64,000 nt of DNA from Ampelomyces quisqualis (taxonomy: Eukaryota > Ascomycota > Dothideomycetes > Pleosporales > Phaeosphaeriaceae). Within the stretch, counting starts at the first letter, position 1. The number at the start of each line of letters is the position of its first letter. This document shows, piece by piece, positions 1 to 13,632 of this stretch. The stretch lies in NCBI GenBank assembly GCA_018398575.1, contig JAGTXZ010000010.1, forward strand, positions 2,604,001 to 2,668,000, read 5' to 3'. A program made the translations under genes and the position numbers. The notes beneath the pieces were generated by a model. The model was not told where the DNA came from and did not search any database. It worked only from the letters and a program-made list of their open reading frames with translations.

Positions 1-3000
1 AAACATGAATACACTGCATATGCGGACTTCCGTCGCCTGGAATACCAAACTCGGCTATCGGATTCTTCTACGTTCGGCTTGGAACGAACGTAGCGGCGTG
101 CCGTAGCCTCAAGTCGCTATCCGTAGTCCATGTCGGTGGCAGCATGAACGAAAAGCGATTCCGACCCCCTGCTTCCAATGCGCTCCGAGCGGTTCAACGC
201 CTGTTTCGAGCTGATGGTTGGCCTTGTGCGATGCTGATGTTTCGACTGTGCCCAAGGACAAAACATGTTCTCGCAGATAACCAACGTGACGCATCCACAC
301 CCTCCTTGCGTCTCGATGTGCAAGTCGGCCCTGAACACAGCCTGCGAGTATCGTATCTTTGTTTCGACCTATCAAGCCGTTGGGGACTGTGATCACAGCA
401 GACAAAGAGGCTGAGTAGCGATCATACTGATAGAGACATGGGAACGCCCACCCGCTGTCAGTCTCGTTCTGAATCTGGAACCACTGCATGCATTCGACCG
501 GAAAGAATCTTTGCGCGTATATCTCGGAAGGTCTACAAATGAGTTTCACGGGTCGGTAGGCCGCGTACAGGAAGCTTCATGCGGATCCCGTTGTATTACA
601 CAGAGCCGCAAGTGTAGCAGCCTAAAACGTTGTGATGCGTCTTTGAAGGCACAGAACGGCACGAAAGGGCACCACAGATATGCGCCTCTCTGCACACCGC
701 CCGAAACAACATGTCAAAGTGACACCGAGGCTCAGCATCCGTGCGCAAGCCCATGAGCTGACCACACGTTGACAGCTGGCGCATGTCGTGCCATGTGTGG
801 GGTTGAAGCAGTGCCACAGGCGGAACTGTGTCGTGCAAGGCATTAGGTCAGCCCATGGTTGCTGGACCGTGCAACCAGCGCAAGCTGTAAGACAAGTGTG
901 ACGAAGGCGTGATGGGTTCTGGTGTGGAGAAGCTCGCCGTTTTGGTGATATAAGCTGAGGGAGGCTTGGACTTAATCTGCCTATATGCAAGAAATTTTTC
1001 TTCTGCTGAAGTCGCGTGGTCTAACGTCTGATCACGCTTGTGACACGCAAAATCTCTGCGTTGGCGCCGTGGCGGATGTTCGTCACACGAGCTGTATCTT
1101 TCGGCTGAGCAGATGTTGCCGCAGGAAAGTGTGCATCAGCGTTGAAGAGTATGCAAAGATGTTCAAGGTCAGCCGTCGCTGGCATGCCCAGATACCGTTT
1201 GACCGGCGTGTAGCAATTGCACGGCGGGTGCGGCCTTGGGTCCTTGACTCGTCACCCTGGAGTGGGCTAGACACAAGCAAGCACCCACAGTTCGGGGGGT
1301 CGCAAAGACGGCCGCGGCACAGACCGCTTGTCCACAAGGCTGGAGACATGGGGCGTGGGAACCGATAGACGGGTACATGTCCTTGAAAAGGTATACATAC
1401 TTACAGTGAAACTGTGGTACAAGGCGACAGCCACCAAAGTTTACTGTGCACGGAGCCCTCCTTACAAAGAACCAGCACTGTTGTTCAAACAGCAATCCCT
1501 GACCCGAGGAGCTGTTCTCCTTTCTGCCACCTGACCGCACACATGGGCTCTGAAGAGACCGAGTAGCGGGTCGTTCCATTGCGGCAAGGAGTGAAAGAAT
1601 CAGCCGGGCCTTCGTTTTGGGGCGAACGGTCAAGGTGTGTTTGTGGCTTGTAACAAAAGCAATCTCTGAGGTACGAGGTGCGTTGATTCTGCAGGTCGGC
1701 TCTCGGAGGAAACAAAAAGGATGCAGATTTGGTAGATTGGCACATCGATTTGGCGCGTATTGAGCGTGCCATGGGCCATGGCGCAGCGTCGAAGATGAAA
1801 GAATGTTGCGAGATAAGCAAGGATTCAGATGCCAGCTATGCATTCGTCAAGTCGATAGGGAATACGCGAAGGCCATTGGACACCATGGTTAGCTCATAGA
1901 GCGGAACAATGTAGGATGATTTAGCAGCACCATGTTTGATGCGCGCATAATCAGGTAGCGAGTGTGAGCCGTCGTCACAAGCCTCGCCACCTCAGGTGCA
2001 TCAGACAGAGATCAATACTTGCGGGATCAGCTTGCATGGGCCGCGAATTGCTGATGACGGCGTTGGATGCTACTGTGTACGATGCAAAGGGGTGGAGTGT
2101 GAGGGATTTCTTTGACGTGGGTAGCGGCAGCCATGCGTGATGATTGCCACACCGACCGTCGACCGTCGACGGGCGCATGCTTGGCACAAGTCATTCTTAC
2201 TCTGTCCTGCTTGGTCAACTCAGACTTTGTGCACGTACACGATGCCAGCGGCCACACGCCAAAGACTGCGCATTCTTTGATTCGTGCCACACACGATCGT
2301 CATTGCTTTTTGATAATCATGTCTCATGAGTTGGCCAGGGATTGGCTGCCGCAAAAACGAATTATCTTGTAACGGTGTAGACCCCTGTGCTTGATCGAGA
2401 TTCCAGTGACGCCCGCTCGCAGTTGTACGTTTGTACTTTCATTCGTGCACATCTTCCTGTCATGCCTCCTGGAAGTAAGGTTGGCCGACAGGAGTGGACA
2501 GAGCTGAGGGACCGTTTGACTGTTGACTGGGATTCAGCCCAGCCAGAGTGCCAGCTGACCGGCATCGAAGCGGAAGAAGGTTTCGTCAAAATGCCCTTGT
2601 ATGGCTGAGACAAGTCTGCAGCTGCCTGCAAGCAATCTCGTGGTAAGTATCCCTCAAACACGGCAGCAGTTTCCTGAATGTAAGACCGCTTTCGTCAGGA
2701 CGCAATAAATACCGTACACCATCTCAACGACAGTAGCCGGACATAGCCTCGTGTCCGCGACGTTTAGCTTGCATTCATGGCACTTGGAGACCATTCGACG
2801 AGCCCCTTCACGCTTGAACATGATCAACGTTTACTATGACAGAAAGCGCGGATTCCCCCGCATGAAAGTCTAGATGGTGCATCTTGTCATGAAATCGCAA
2901 TACCTATCCGTTGACCGCCGTGCGCTTGTGCCCTTCCCGTCCTGAACTTACAAACACTTACTTAGTCGTGGCCTCTTTCGGGCTAGCTGAAATTACGGGG

Positions 3001-3938
3001 CGCAAGCCGGCTCAATTCTGCCCGTCAAGTCGGGCTGTTGTACAGCACACTACACCCTCAGCACGCAGGAGACGTGCATGTGTCGCGCTTGGTGCGACTC
3101 TTGATTTGCTGCTGATCTGGGCTTACTGCACTGGGGATGATAAATCGCTGCAGAGAGTGCATGCGGACGGCCCAGCCGCGAATGCATGGTGGGTCCAAAC
3201 TTCCAAAGGGTCTTTGTGTGGTTGGTTCGTGATTCCATCTCATAGGTAGGCACATATGGGCCTATGAGGACGCCTGCGCGGGAGTAGCAGGGGTCTTGCA
3301 AGTTTTGTGCAGCATTGGTCTTTGTATCACGATGTGTTGGCAAGGGTGGGTTCGCGGGGGTGTACCTTGACTGGTAATGTATTGAAGATCAACGGTGGTG
3401 AAGAACAAAATTTGGGACGTGAGGATGTTTGTGTGCTAGTGACTGTCTGCAGGTAGAGCTGCAGTGCCTGTGTCTTTCAACTTGTGTCCGACTTTGGTGT
3501 CCTTTGCGGACTCAACTACCTTACAGTGTGAGCATTGCTCTGGTATCTCTTCGAACGAAAACAAACGACCGTAGGTGACAGTGGCTCGCCATGTCCAAGG
3601 TCCCTACAAACTCCGTGCAAATGCGCAATGACCTATCCCAGTACCGTGAAGTAAAAAGTTATCCACACAAGAATGAAACCCCCTGCCATCAAGGCTTCGG
3701 CTCTTTCCAAGTTAAATACAATAGACCAGTATCAGGGAAGGATAAGTCTGATCAAGGGGGGAAATGTCGTCCTGGACTGCTCTATTTTGAAACTCCAAAA
3801 GGAAACCGTATAAACACCTAGCAGGACAATACACCGCTGTCGTGTCCTCATAAATTTTGACAAAGGAAAATAGTGACACATTGGAAAGAAACATGTGCGA
3901 AACGAAACGAAACGCGCCACATGATCTTAATGGTTGAC
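1..3938. other. Left-edge region without a supportable gene
   Basis: Both strands hold only short, overlapping open frames with no recognisable motif, no consistent splice-site-delimited extension and a composition typical of stop-limited noise. The last part, about 3.6-3.9 kb, is probably the 3' flank of the kinase gene on the minus strand. I see no transposon ends, tRNA or long repeats here, only a small GTCGACCGTCGAC-type doublet near 2155-2170. Confidence 0.5.
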
Positions 3939-5300
3939 TTAATAGACGTGGACCGGATGTGCCATCATGGAGGGCTGAAATGACACATGTTTGACAAGGT
4001 TGGCTGCCTGGATGAAGGGCTGGAACCACGTGTTGGCTGGAGGCGGAGGGGAAACGTATGTTGGGTGAGAGACCCGGCTTGAGAACTTGTGGCTCGGGAG
4101 AGGAGAAACGTTGTGGTAAGAAGATGAAGACGAGGTAGATGAGGCAGATGAGCAGGAAGAGAACACAGACTCGTTGTCTGAATTAGAGCTTCCCGAAGAT
4201 GTCGAGTGCTGGAAAGGCGTAACGGAGTACGCTGGGCCAGGCAGAGGAGCCACGGAGGATATTGCTGGGACCCGATAGCAGGCGTTGAAGGCGGCATCCC
4301 GGGAGTAGTCCACTGGGCTGAACGAAGGGGACGGTAGGGGTGACGAGTCCACGGACTTGGATGGTGCGAAAGTCGAGCAGCGAAGGATCATCTCGCGGAT
4401 CTCAGGTATGATAGCCCTCTTGGCCGGGTTAAATTCAAACATCCGGCGCAAAATCGCGTCCAATTCGAAAGAGATTGGGAGAATGGAACGCAAGAACTTG
4501 GGATCCTCCATGAAAGCACGGAATGTGCTGTCATCAAAGGACGCACGTTTCCAGGGATTGCGTCCGCATGTCAGGTTGACTAGCATGACACCGAGGCTCC
4601 ACACGTCGTTGGGCGCTGAGGCGTAGCATGAGTAGGCCTTGGGTGCTGATGTTTGACATTCTGCCTCAGATTAGCACGTGACATAGCTGGAATCAGACCA
4701 GTTGGACTAACCAGGCGACATGTAGAAGGTTGAACCGCATCCAAAGTCAGAGGTAACGTGGTCAGTTGTGGCGAGTCCAAAATCGGCCAGTTTGCAGGTC
4801 ATGCCTTGGTCAGTGACTAGAACATTCTCTGGTTTGAGGTCCCTGTGGTAGATTCCGATCGAGTGGCAGTACTCAACAGCATCCAGAATTTGAAGGAAAG
4901 CACGCTTGATCAGGTCTTCGTTACCAACGTACTTGCCCTGCTCAGTGATGTTGGAGAACAAGTCACCTTCTGGACAGTACTCCATTACGACATACGTGCA
5001 GTCAGGAGCATCCATGATCTTGACCAAGGACACTACGTTGGGGTGAGCGCCAGCCTGATGATGAAGCTGAATCTCCCGTTGCTGAAACTTGCGCTGTCGT
5101 GGCTCAAGACCAATTTTGTTGAGTGCTTTCACGGCATATGGGATGTTTGTCTGGATGTCCACGGCCGTGTAAACGACTCCATATGCTCCGACGCCAAGGA
5201 TTCCAGTGAGTTGCAACCTTCCAGCAAGGACTTGTCCTAGTCGGTCTTCCGGCGCGCAGAATCCACTGTGTGTGGGAGAAGCTGGTGGCGTCGGGTACAT
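3939..5300 (-). CDS. Ran1/Pat1-Ksp1-like serine/threonine protein kinase
   Basis: Two exons, 5300-4712 and 4660-3939, give 436 residues. The 51-bp intron has donor GTTAGT, a TGCTAATC branch site and acceptor GCAG, and splicing restores the kinase APE-like motif (FYMSPE). The kinase domain shows the glycine loop GVGAYGVVY at 36-44, the ATP lysine K58, HRD with D154 and DFG at 173-175, so all catalytic residues are present. The C-terminal ~130 residues are Ser/Pro-rich and probably disordered. The catalytic core resembles fungal Ran1/Pat1, Sks1/Vhs1 and Ksp1 kinases, which act in nutrient signalling and in repression of mating or meiosis; that role is inferred from family only. The start is a clear ATG in a short Pro/Thr/Ser leader. 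It stands alone between two gene-poor stretches. Confidence 0.9.
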
Positions 5301-7700
5301 GCTGATATTTGAGGGTAGAAGAAAAAGTCCTCGTAGGTCCAGTCAAGGCCACAAGGACAAGGTCAGAATGATGCTGGAAATGCAACAATGGCGTTTCCGG
5401 TGGTGAGAGGTTCAGAGTCCGGAGACAGACTCTCGAATGGCGGGGCGGTTTTATACCAACGGCAATACTTCGGGACCAGATGTCAGGTGACAAGCCTTAG
5501 TCGAGGGTATTGTACAAAGTGTGGCGAGGCTTGGTCAGGTCGATGGAGTCGACAGAGAGCGCTGGGTACAGTACGACTTTGACGAAGGAACGTGGGAAGA
5601 AGGGGTTACAGTGTGGTCGAGGTAGAGGCGGAGAGGGTGAAGTTGGTCGCTTGTGAGGCGGGATATCATGAATGTTGTATGTGGACGGCTGGGCACCAGT
5701 GATAAAAGACAGCCTTCAAAGAGAGACATGCTAAGCTATTGGCCCAACTAAGGGACCCAGTTTTCTGTAAATATATGGGCAGGATGAGCCTGGGAGCAGC
5801 GCTATGACGAGAGAGGATGCGCCTGCGTCCCACCCATCAGCGATGCATGCCATGGCCAACGGCACGCAGACGGACAAGCACTAAATGCACTTGTGTCATA
5901 GCAGCAAGTGGCGAAGCGTGAGGGATGGCAGGGGCGACTCCGTCTCTACCCAGTAGACCTTAGCCTGTCCAACAAAGAACAGCCCAAATGGCGCTCGGGC
6001 CTTGATTCACTTGTCATGGGCGCACCCACAAGCCCACGGGCGGCTGTGTGGTCGACGAATCAGTGGCGTACGAAGGCCGTGGTACGAGCAAGGGCACAGT
6101 GGTGAGGACGCGGGGCGTTGAACTGCAGCCTCGAGCCAAAGCCGTAGTGCAGCAAGCCATGCGAGAGAGAGCGAGACCTCGCGATGACCCACATTTCGCT
6201 CCACACGCGCTCGCCAGCTCGCGATGAGGACACCTTGTCGAAGCCTCACACCGCGTACACGAGATGGCTGACGCCGCCCCCCCAGTCACCGGCGAGACGA
6301 GGTCGATGAAAACGGCGCTAGCTCTCGTGACCGTGGAGCTTACGACGTCTCCGAAGGTGCAGGAAAGGCCATGACGAAAGCAGGGAGTCCATATGACGAT
6401 CTCGCAACGCCTGCGGCAGTAAAAGTCTCTGACTCCCATGCCGCCAGCAGAGCTGTTGGGTTCTGCCTGCCTGAAGCTGGGCAACCTGGCGGTTCATCTA
6501 CAGTCACGTTTGAGTTTCGTGTCGGTGGAGTCCACTCCGTACCCCGGGCTCGAATTTGCCATGTATTATTGAGATCAATAATACCGACTCATTGACTCCT
6601 GAGTCCTGAGGCGGCTGGGCGAGCTGGTTCACTTCAAGCTCAGCGGCAAAAAAGCGTTGGTGGCTGGCAGTAGTAGCAGCCCCATCGTAGCATGGCTCGC
6701 CTTACTGCCGATTGGTCTCAATATTGACAGAATTTTCGGAGATTATCGTGGCCAGGTCGCCAATCACCATCTCGGTTTGCGCAAAGCCAGCTGTTGGCCA
6801 CTTGCAAACCATGGTCTTGTGACTGTCAAAGACCACACCGTGCGAGCTAATGGCTGGACGGCTCCTTCACACTGTCTCTAGTCAAGCAAGAGGTGTGGTT
6901 CATTATTGCGCAATACTGGCGGCTCGTACTCCGTATTGAATCTCGTCTCCGTGGCCGTTGATGAATGGCGGGCGCTCCCAAGTCCTCACCCCAGGACCCA
7001 TGGTCGGACGCCAAAGAACCTGCAGTCTGTAATAATCAGGACGTGCTTTTCGTCATCCGTGCAGGCCAAGTCCCGCAGCCTAAAGGTGAGAGCGGGAGTC
7101 TGTGAGCGAGAGGACCCGACGATCATGTCTGAGTCGAAATTGCCAACGGCAAGCTGTTACGCTGGCGTGTACGTGACCCTTGCGAGCGGTTCGTTGGGTT
7201 TCGAGATGACGAACTGCTTCCAGGGGCGTGGTCATGGGTGGGGAAGTCTGAGCATGGTTGAGCCGCTTTGCTCGAGTGGCAATGTTCCCAATAGCGCTCG
7301 CAAGGCTTTTCTTACGTCGCGAGCGCCAGAGGTGCCCGCCCGCAGTGGTTGGCGCTGTGCTATTTGCGCGCTTCACGCTTCAAGTTGTATCTGCTGCATG
7401 CCCACTGCGCTTTGCGAGTGCGAGCTTGCTCGAGCGCTCAGTGGAGACAATACGGATACAGATCGAATCCCATCTTCACCGCCGGTCGCTTAGTGTTCCG
7501 CCAAGCAAATCTATACCCGATCTGGCAGTGGCACTGTCTTATCGATAACCATGGAATGCCCCTCGCACCCGCCATCGTCAACGCAACCACTTGCTCCGGT
7601 ACACACCGCCCATGACACATAGATTTACAACAAGTACATCACCAAGTACCCAGCAGAAAGTGCAACGTGGCGCTTTCGGTCCCCTGAGCTCACACGATGC

Positions 7701-7760
7701 TGTTGATCTTCCAGGCAACTGCAGGCCGAGTGTTGATCTTCCAGGCAACTGCAGGCCGAG
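7701..7760. repeat. Exact 30-bp tandem duplication
   Basis: Two identical 30-bp units lie head to tail (7701-7730 and 7731-7760), beginning TGTTGATCTTCCAGG. They sit in the gene desert, so no coding effect is visible. The perfect identity suggests a recent slippage duplication. Confidence 0.9.
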
Positions 7761-10700
7761 TGTCTGATCAATTCCAGACTCCTCTAGCCCAGCCCGAAGC
7801 ATACCAATGATACGCCATCACCGCATCACAGCCTCTTTAGTGTTGTGCTGTTGAGCGGGTGTGACACCCCTTGCGTCTCCCAACCAACTGCCAGCACGTC
7901 AAACATTTGCCGACCGGTGCTGCTGCATCCTCGCACCGCAGTTGTAGCCGCTTTGTAACGCCGCCGGCCGAGCCATTGGTCACCAATTCTACGATTGGAC
8001 GAACTTATCACTGGCAAGAGTGCCATCTCGAAGGGCTCAAACGCAATCCCCAGACAAGAACGTTTCGCCAGTGCATACTCGTAGCCACGAACCCCGACTT
8101 TGAACCCTCTTCTCAGAACAGTGGGTCCGCATGAATAGGACATCGCCCATGGCCGCGCTGATACGCACTCGGCATGGAGACCTTGGGCTCGGCAATTACC
8201 TGCGTACAGATCTCTCGTCTTAGCTTCACATCGAGAGTGTATGATTGTATCATGATGGACAGTTCTGAGTTGAATGCTGCAGAAGGCCCTTGGTGCTCCC
8301 GTGCTGACATCACATTCCACCAGCATTGCCCTTCATTAACAAATGCTTGTAGATCCACAGCGCGCTGCGTAAGTACTGGGTGAATAATCGTCCAAGATGA
8401 CCAATACCACAGATTCACAATGACGCAACCAGGCTCTCTCTCAGCTTTCCTGGAAATCCCAAGTCTTTAGGTCGTGGTTATTCTTGAACAAAGTTATGGC
8501 TAGGTTCGAGCGATCGTAACTTTCAAAGTACGACTGGAAACAACGTTTGGTGTAGATTCGGATCGGCCTCCCATGGAGCTTCTCCGTGGTGTCTGCCCCA
8601 CTGCTCGGCGTTGCCGGTCCGCCACGACTATTTTCAATACTACTACGGAGTACTACACATTAATTATACTAGTACACATCGATGCACTCGACACCAATCC
8701 TAAGAATAATCTTACGAAAGAGCATGATTCCAGTATCATCTGCTCTACTTTTCTGCTCGTACCGTAGCCACCTGCAATGTACACAGTCATGTGATGCTGG
8801 TTGTTGGATTGCAGCGCTCCGTGTCCGCAGACCAAGTCATTCCTCGGAATAGCCCAACAGGCCAGTAGTCTTGATTTGATGGCGCTGAAATCGTAGCATG
8901 CTACGGATACTAAAACTCAGGCATAACGTACTGCACAATTCGCACAGCCATCTGTGCTCAGCCGTCGCAAGTGTGCTGCTAACTAGTTCACGTGCTTAGG
9001 ATGGTACGTAACTGTCCGGTAAGGGAGCCATCGCTAACCGCCTCGCAGCCCTCAAAATGCGCCATTATGAACCTACATCAGCATGAGACAAGCTCGAAGC
9101 CGAGGGGGCGGAACAGGCGCATTCGTTGTACAGTCCCGAACTCTATCAGCTGACGGAATGCACACTCGTTGCCAACCATGGCCAATGCCGTAGTGCCTAC
9201 CTATTTCGAAGTTCGAACGAAGGAATGGGGTTGCGCCCCCAACAGGACTCAACATGTACGCTACTGTGTACATCGACCAGCCACACAGCCGGCCACGGAC
9301 ATCAAGGCCGTTGACCCGCCAAGATCTAGGAATCGGCGTGGATGCACGTCAGCATCCTCCAATGCAGCCCTTGGGGGCTGCTGGCCAAAGAAAGGGTCAA
9401 AGAGACGGCGGTTGCAGCCTCAGCCTCGCAAAGGTTGGCCGCCAAAGGACCACAATCAAGATCTGAAGCGACGAATAAGTATGTCAGCTCGGTCAAATGT
9501 TACTGAGTGCGCAAACCCTGGTGGCAGAAGTGTGCTTGCAGCAAGGTTCGGGGACACTATGCTTACGACGATACGCATACTCTCCGTTCTGTAAGCAGTC
9601 GCCATGGAGTGCTAACGAACGGCGGTCCATGCAGCCGTGTCGAATTCCCACAAGTATTCAGACCAAGGATATCGTCACCGCCCCAATCGAACAACTACCT
9701 GGACGCTGGTGGCAGATGCACAGTTACGGCGAGCTTTGTTACTCACCGTTCACGCTGGGTGTGCAAATCACACGTGTCTGTCCACCAACACCAACATTTA
9801 CCGCTGCCCGAGTCTCCAAGACAATATGTACAATACGCGGCCGTATATTCAAACGCGTGTGGATGCTGCTTGGCCCCTAGAATCAGGCCGGCATGTACAT
9901 CCAAACTTCATCGACTGCTCATCCGCCTTGCAGTCTGCATCGAAACTGCGTAACCGCTCACCAAGATCACCATTACACAGATGCTGTGGGGTCGGCATGA
10001 GGCCGCCAGAGCTTTCAAGTCCCAACTGCGCCGTCAGCAAGTGGAAACATGATGATGCTATTTTGAGGCCGGGTCGCAAGGCTCCCGACCCTCACGATCT
10101 TGAAGACAGTGATTCATGATTGCGATGTACTTGTCTCAGGCGCTAAACATGTGAATAGAATGTCACGCGCAAGGGTGATGAACCTGGATCATTGCTGTTG
10201 AGATGATTTGCGAATTGCTGATGTTTGTCAGATGCTGAAGCATGGTCTGTCTCACCTATATTCTGATCTAAGGTGATGGTCTATCAACAACCCTTCCACC
10301 CTGGATGCTGCTGCATCTCAACACTCAAATGAAAGAAAAGGTGGCATTGTCAATGAGCTATGGGCACTATACCGCCTGCGTACGCCCAGCTTTCTTCGGC
10401 CCATGCTTCGGGATTAATGACTGACAGACCATGTATCTATCCACTCTTCGCGTGTCTATGCATACCAGCCGAGGCAAAGGACATGTGTGTTGGGAAACAT
10501 ATTGTTCAAGCCCGTGGCGACTGAGAGCTGCCACCACCGGGTCTTTGGACTATCGCCGCGATGTGAATACTTCATCTCGCAATATACTGCCCTGACTAGA
10601 CCTGCGAACATAGGCGAAATCGATGTAGTGTTCTTGCCTTTATCCATGGCCTTGGCCCTTGACCATCATTCCTCCAGAGCAAGGTAACTGCACAGTCTGC

Positions 10701-10775
10701 GCGACCGCTCGATATGCGCCCGAATGTACTTTCTTCCCTCTCAGTTTCTCCGATCACCTGTGAGGCAGTCTTCCT

Positions 10776-11236
10776 TCATTCCACACCTTCGCGCTTCAGC
10801 TTTGGGCAAATCTCCTTGTAAACCATCATCCTCGTTTCAGAGCATAAGTCCATAAAACCGATGGGCGAAGTTGCTTTACCAGAAGCGTTCCACTCCATAC
10901 TAAGCCACGTCTGCGCTACAGTTGTAAGCTCCCGATCTTCATGCATCACACATGAAGACGCACTCGGGCCTCGTCCCATTGCTTCAATCCGAAAGTCATC
11001 TGTGGCAAATTCTTTGGCGGGGCTTCCACCACGTCTACATTAACGATGAAACACCGATCCAGTCCATATGGCGGCTTCGGCTTCGGCTTTTGTTCTCGTT
11101 CATCCCACTCCTCCTGTAGTCTACTCTGCTCCTGCCAGTTATACGCGCTTTGCCGGTGTAGCGAGTCCCGGTGGACTCCCAAGGGTACTTCGAAGCCATT
11201 TCTGTGAGATTTGTTGTGATTGTGATGTCCCGACAC
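10776..11236 (-). pseudogene. Possible remnant of an F-box/2EXR-like gene
   Basis: On the minus strand one frame (10979-10776) contains FMDLCSETRMMVYKEICP. This resembles the F-x-D/E-L-P-x-E-x-R-x-x-[IV]-Y opening of many fungal F-box/2EXR-type proteins, with the usual LP replaced by LC. A second frame just upstream (11236-10946) encodes a charged stretch ending in a VNVDVVEAPP segment. The two frames do not join by an obvious intron. I regard this as a decayed or fragmentary gene at best, and chance resemblance is possible. Confidence 0.22.
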
Positions 11237-13632
11237 AAGTTTATATAGTCGTCACAAGATCGAGTGTGGCGCTTGGTCGCACTGGGCATGTAATCGTTTG
11301 TTGCGATCAAGTAGTCAAGGCAACTACACTCACAATCCGTTGATTGTTTCGCAAGTATAATGTCTCGAACCACCGTCTACCATTCTGTAATTGAGGCGCA
11401 CTTCTCCTGTCATGTGACGTTGAAGGTAGTGATTTTAAGGATGAGGAACAGGTAAATCGTTATAAGAGCAAAGATGTTCTCATTGGACGGAAGCGCTCAT
11501 TCATGCTCGCACTACTGACACACATCGCCACATCCTACATAAACGTAGTCATCGAGCAGTCCAAGTTCATGGGATGTATCTCTCAAAATTTTCTCAACTT
11601 CGTTTTTGATCACATATAACCTCTACGAGTTTCAACGGGTATCAACTATTGAGTAGATAGTATCCACCTTATCGAGAATTTCTTCTCATGCTATAAACCC
11701 GGGCTGTGCCGCGTGCGACCTTCAGAAGTGCTTTCATGCTTCTTTAGTTCAACTACTCTTGGCCTGCACATACTCTTCCCATATGGAGATCGTCATGGGA
11801 TCATTGAGAACAACTCTATCGTGCGGCTGGATCATCTCTTCGAAACATCGAACCAAAGACGTAGCGGACAAAAAGAGGTAAGAGATGATGCAAGACTGCC
11901 CCCGGATTGTACTCAGGCAATTCGAAGCGTTCATTGTTCCCAGCATACATTACTCATAGTCGCGCAAACAAAGACTTCTGAAGAGCAGTTTGAATCCAAG
12001 TTAAAGGACTTTATGTCCTGCTCGTTAGGTCTTTGAAGGCGCGGAAGATCGTGAGTATGTTTTCTTACTTCGAGAAGACAATGTGCAAAGCGCGACGGAT
12101 GGTTGGAGAAGTTGCACCGAGACGTAGCAATTCACGTCCTCCGCGCAGACACGAGAAACATAAATACAATTCAATATTCCAATATACATAATACCGGGAG
12201 CTAGAACTCTCAGCTCCTAAGTCTCGAGCAGGGAGCAAAGACGTGCAGGGAGACAGCCAAACACATTCGTTTCCTTTCATACTTGGTTTCGCAAAACAAA
12301 AATGCACAAACGAAGAATAAAATGCCTATAAGAACAATAGGTAGTAAAGCTTTACATGTCCTTTCTGAGGCTTACACTCAATACTTAGTGTAGCCATGAG
12401 ACGACAACGCACAGCACATATCCCGTTCTCCTAAGAAATTTTCACACTCCATCGATCATGTGTATGAATACTTGGAGATTTTACAAGGTCTGTCACAGCC
12501 GCAGGGACATTACATCGTAACGTAACCCAGCTCTTTTAAACCTTGCAACCTTTAGTTCCGCGCAGAAATCGCTCGCACTGATTTTGCGGTCGTTTCATTT
12601 CCAGAGGCAGCCCGATACACATTTTTTTGATGGCATCATTTTCAGAAAAGCAAAACTCACTATTGCTGCAATGAAGATAAAGGCGCGCCTAACACACGTT
12701 CAACAACACGCACAACTTTTCCATCTTATCAATAATCTCACGCTACTTTCCCAATACACAGACCCTTTGCAAGAATGCACAACCCATCAAGTAATCCACA
12801 CCTTACCATGACACATTCTTCCGAATACACATAGCACAGTACACCATGACTCCACTCCCAACAAGTTTTTTCTTACGCATCACATGCCCTCGCAACCATC
12901 CCTCCAAACATACCCAACACAATGGGGGAAAAAAAATTTATCCAGAAAAAAAAAATCCACGAGGCATGGCGTGTAGAACTCTTCCTTGCAACTTGGTAGG
13001 AAGGAGGCAAAGACAGACTGGACGCGGACGCCGATGGCCTTGATGTCTTGCCCCCTAGAATGATGAAGAAGAAAAGGACGAGAAGCCCGATATGAACCCA
13101 AGGCAACCCCATGTACAAAGCAGAGAAAAAAATAAGCAACAAGAAATTTGTTAGTGTTAGGTTCCTTGTGCTTTGATGATGATGATGATGATAAGAGAAG
13201 AACAACTTCCAAGGCTCTCCCTACATGTCTCATTCAGTAATTTATTTTATTTTCAGGAAATTATGACACGTGAACTCGGTGAGGATAAGAAAAACAGGAG
13301 AGTTGCGGGGAGTTTATACTCCTAGCCACTTCACCGCTTAGAGGCACGTGAGGGAGCTGGTTTACTCAGCTTCGCAGACGACCGTGGTCCCGATGCACGT
13401 TGTCAAATTCTCTTTCATCACATCGCATTAGAAACGTCTAATAGAGCTGGTCTCAATGTCGATTACATTGAACTACATGTCATCTAGCGACGTCCTGCTT
13501 TTCCTTTTCAAATATGCGCTAAAGTGAGCACCCTACTGGAAGGTGACCATGCACGCTCATTATGGCCATATAGATACATCTTAAGAACAAAGACATTACA
13601 CATATCCAGATATTTGAGCAATTACACTCGCT

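Larger units (their letters stand above)
5301..13632. other. 8.3-kb gene desert
   Basis: No open frame here has family motifs or a convincing splice extension. The first few hundred bases are the kinase promoter and the last part (about 12.5-13.6 kb, AT-richer, with a GAT trinucleotide run near 13176-13194) is the downstream flank of the channel gene. Base composition is close to that of the genic DNA rather than AT-rich, so this is not an obvious RIP island. A faint F-box-like remnant is listed separately at 10776-11236. Confidence 0.5.

Noticed and set aside
7826..8326. 166-codon frame on the minus strand in the gene desert
   Set aside because: No motif, Cys/Arg-rich random-like composition, overlapping frames of similar quality on the other strand.
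9507..10119. Overlapping 127-160 codon plus-strand frames
   Set aside because: Three overlapping frames are equally open and none has a domain or start context.
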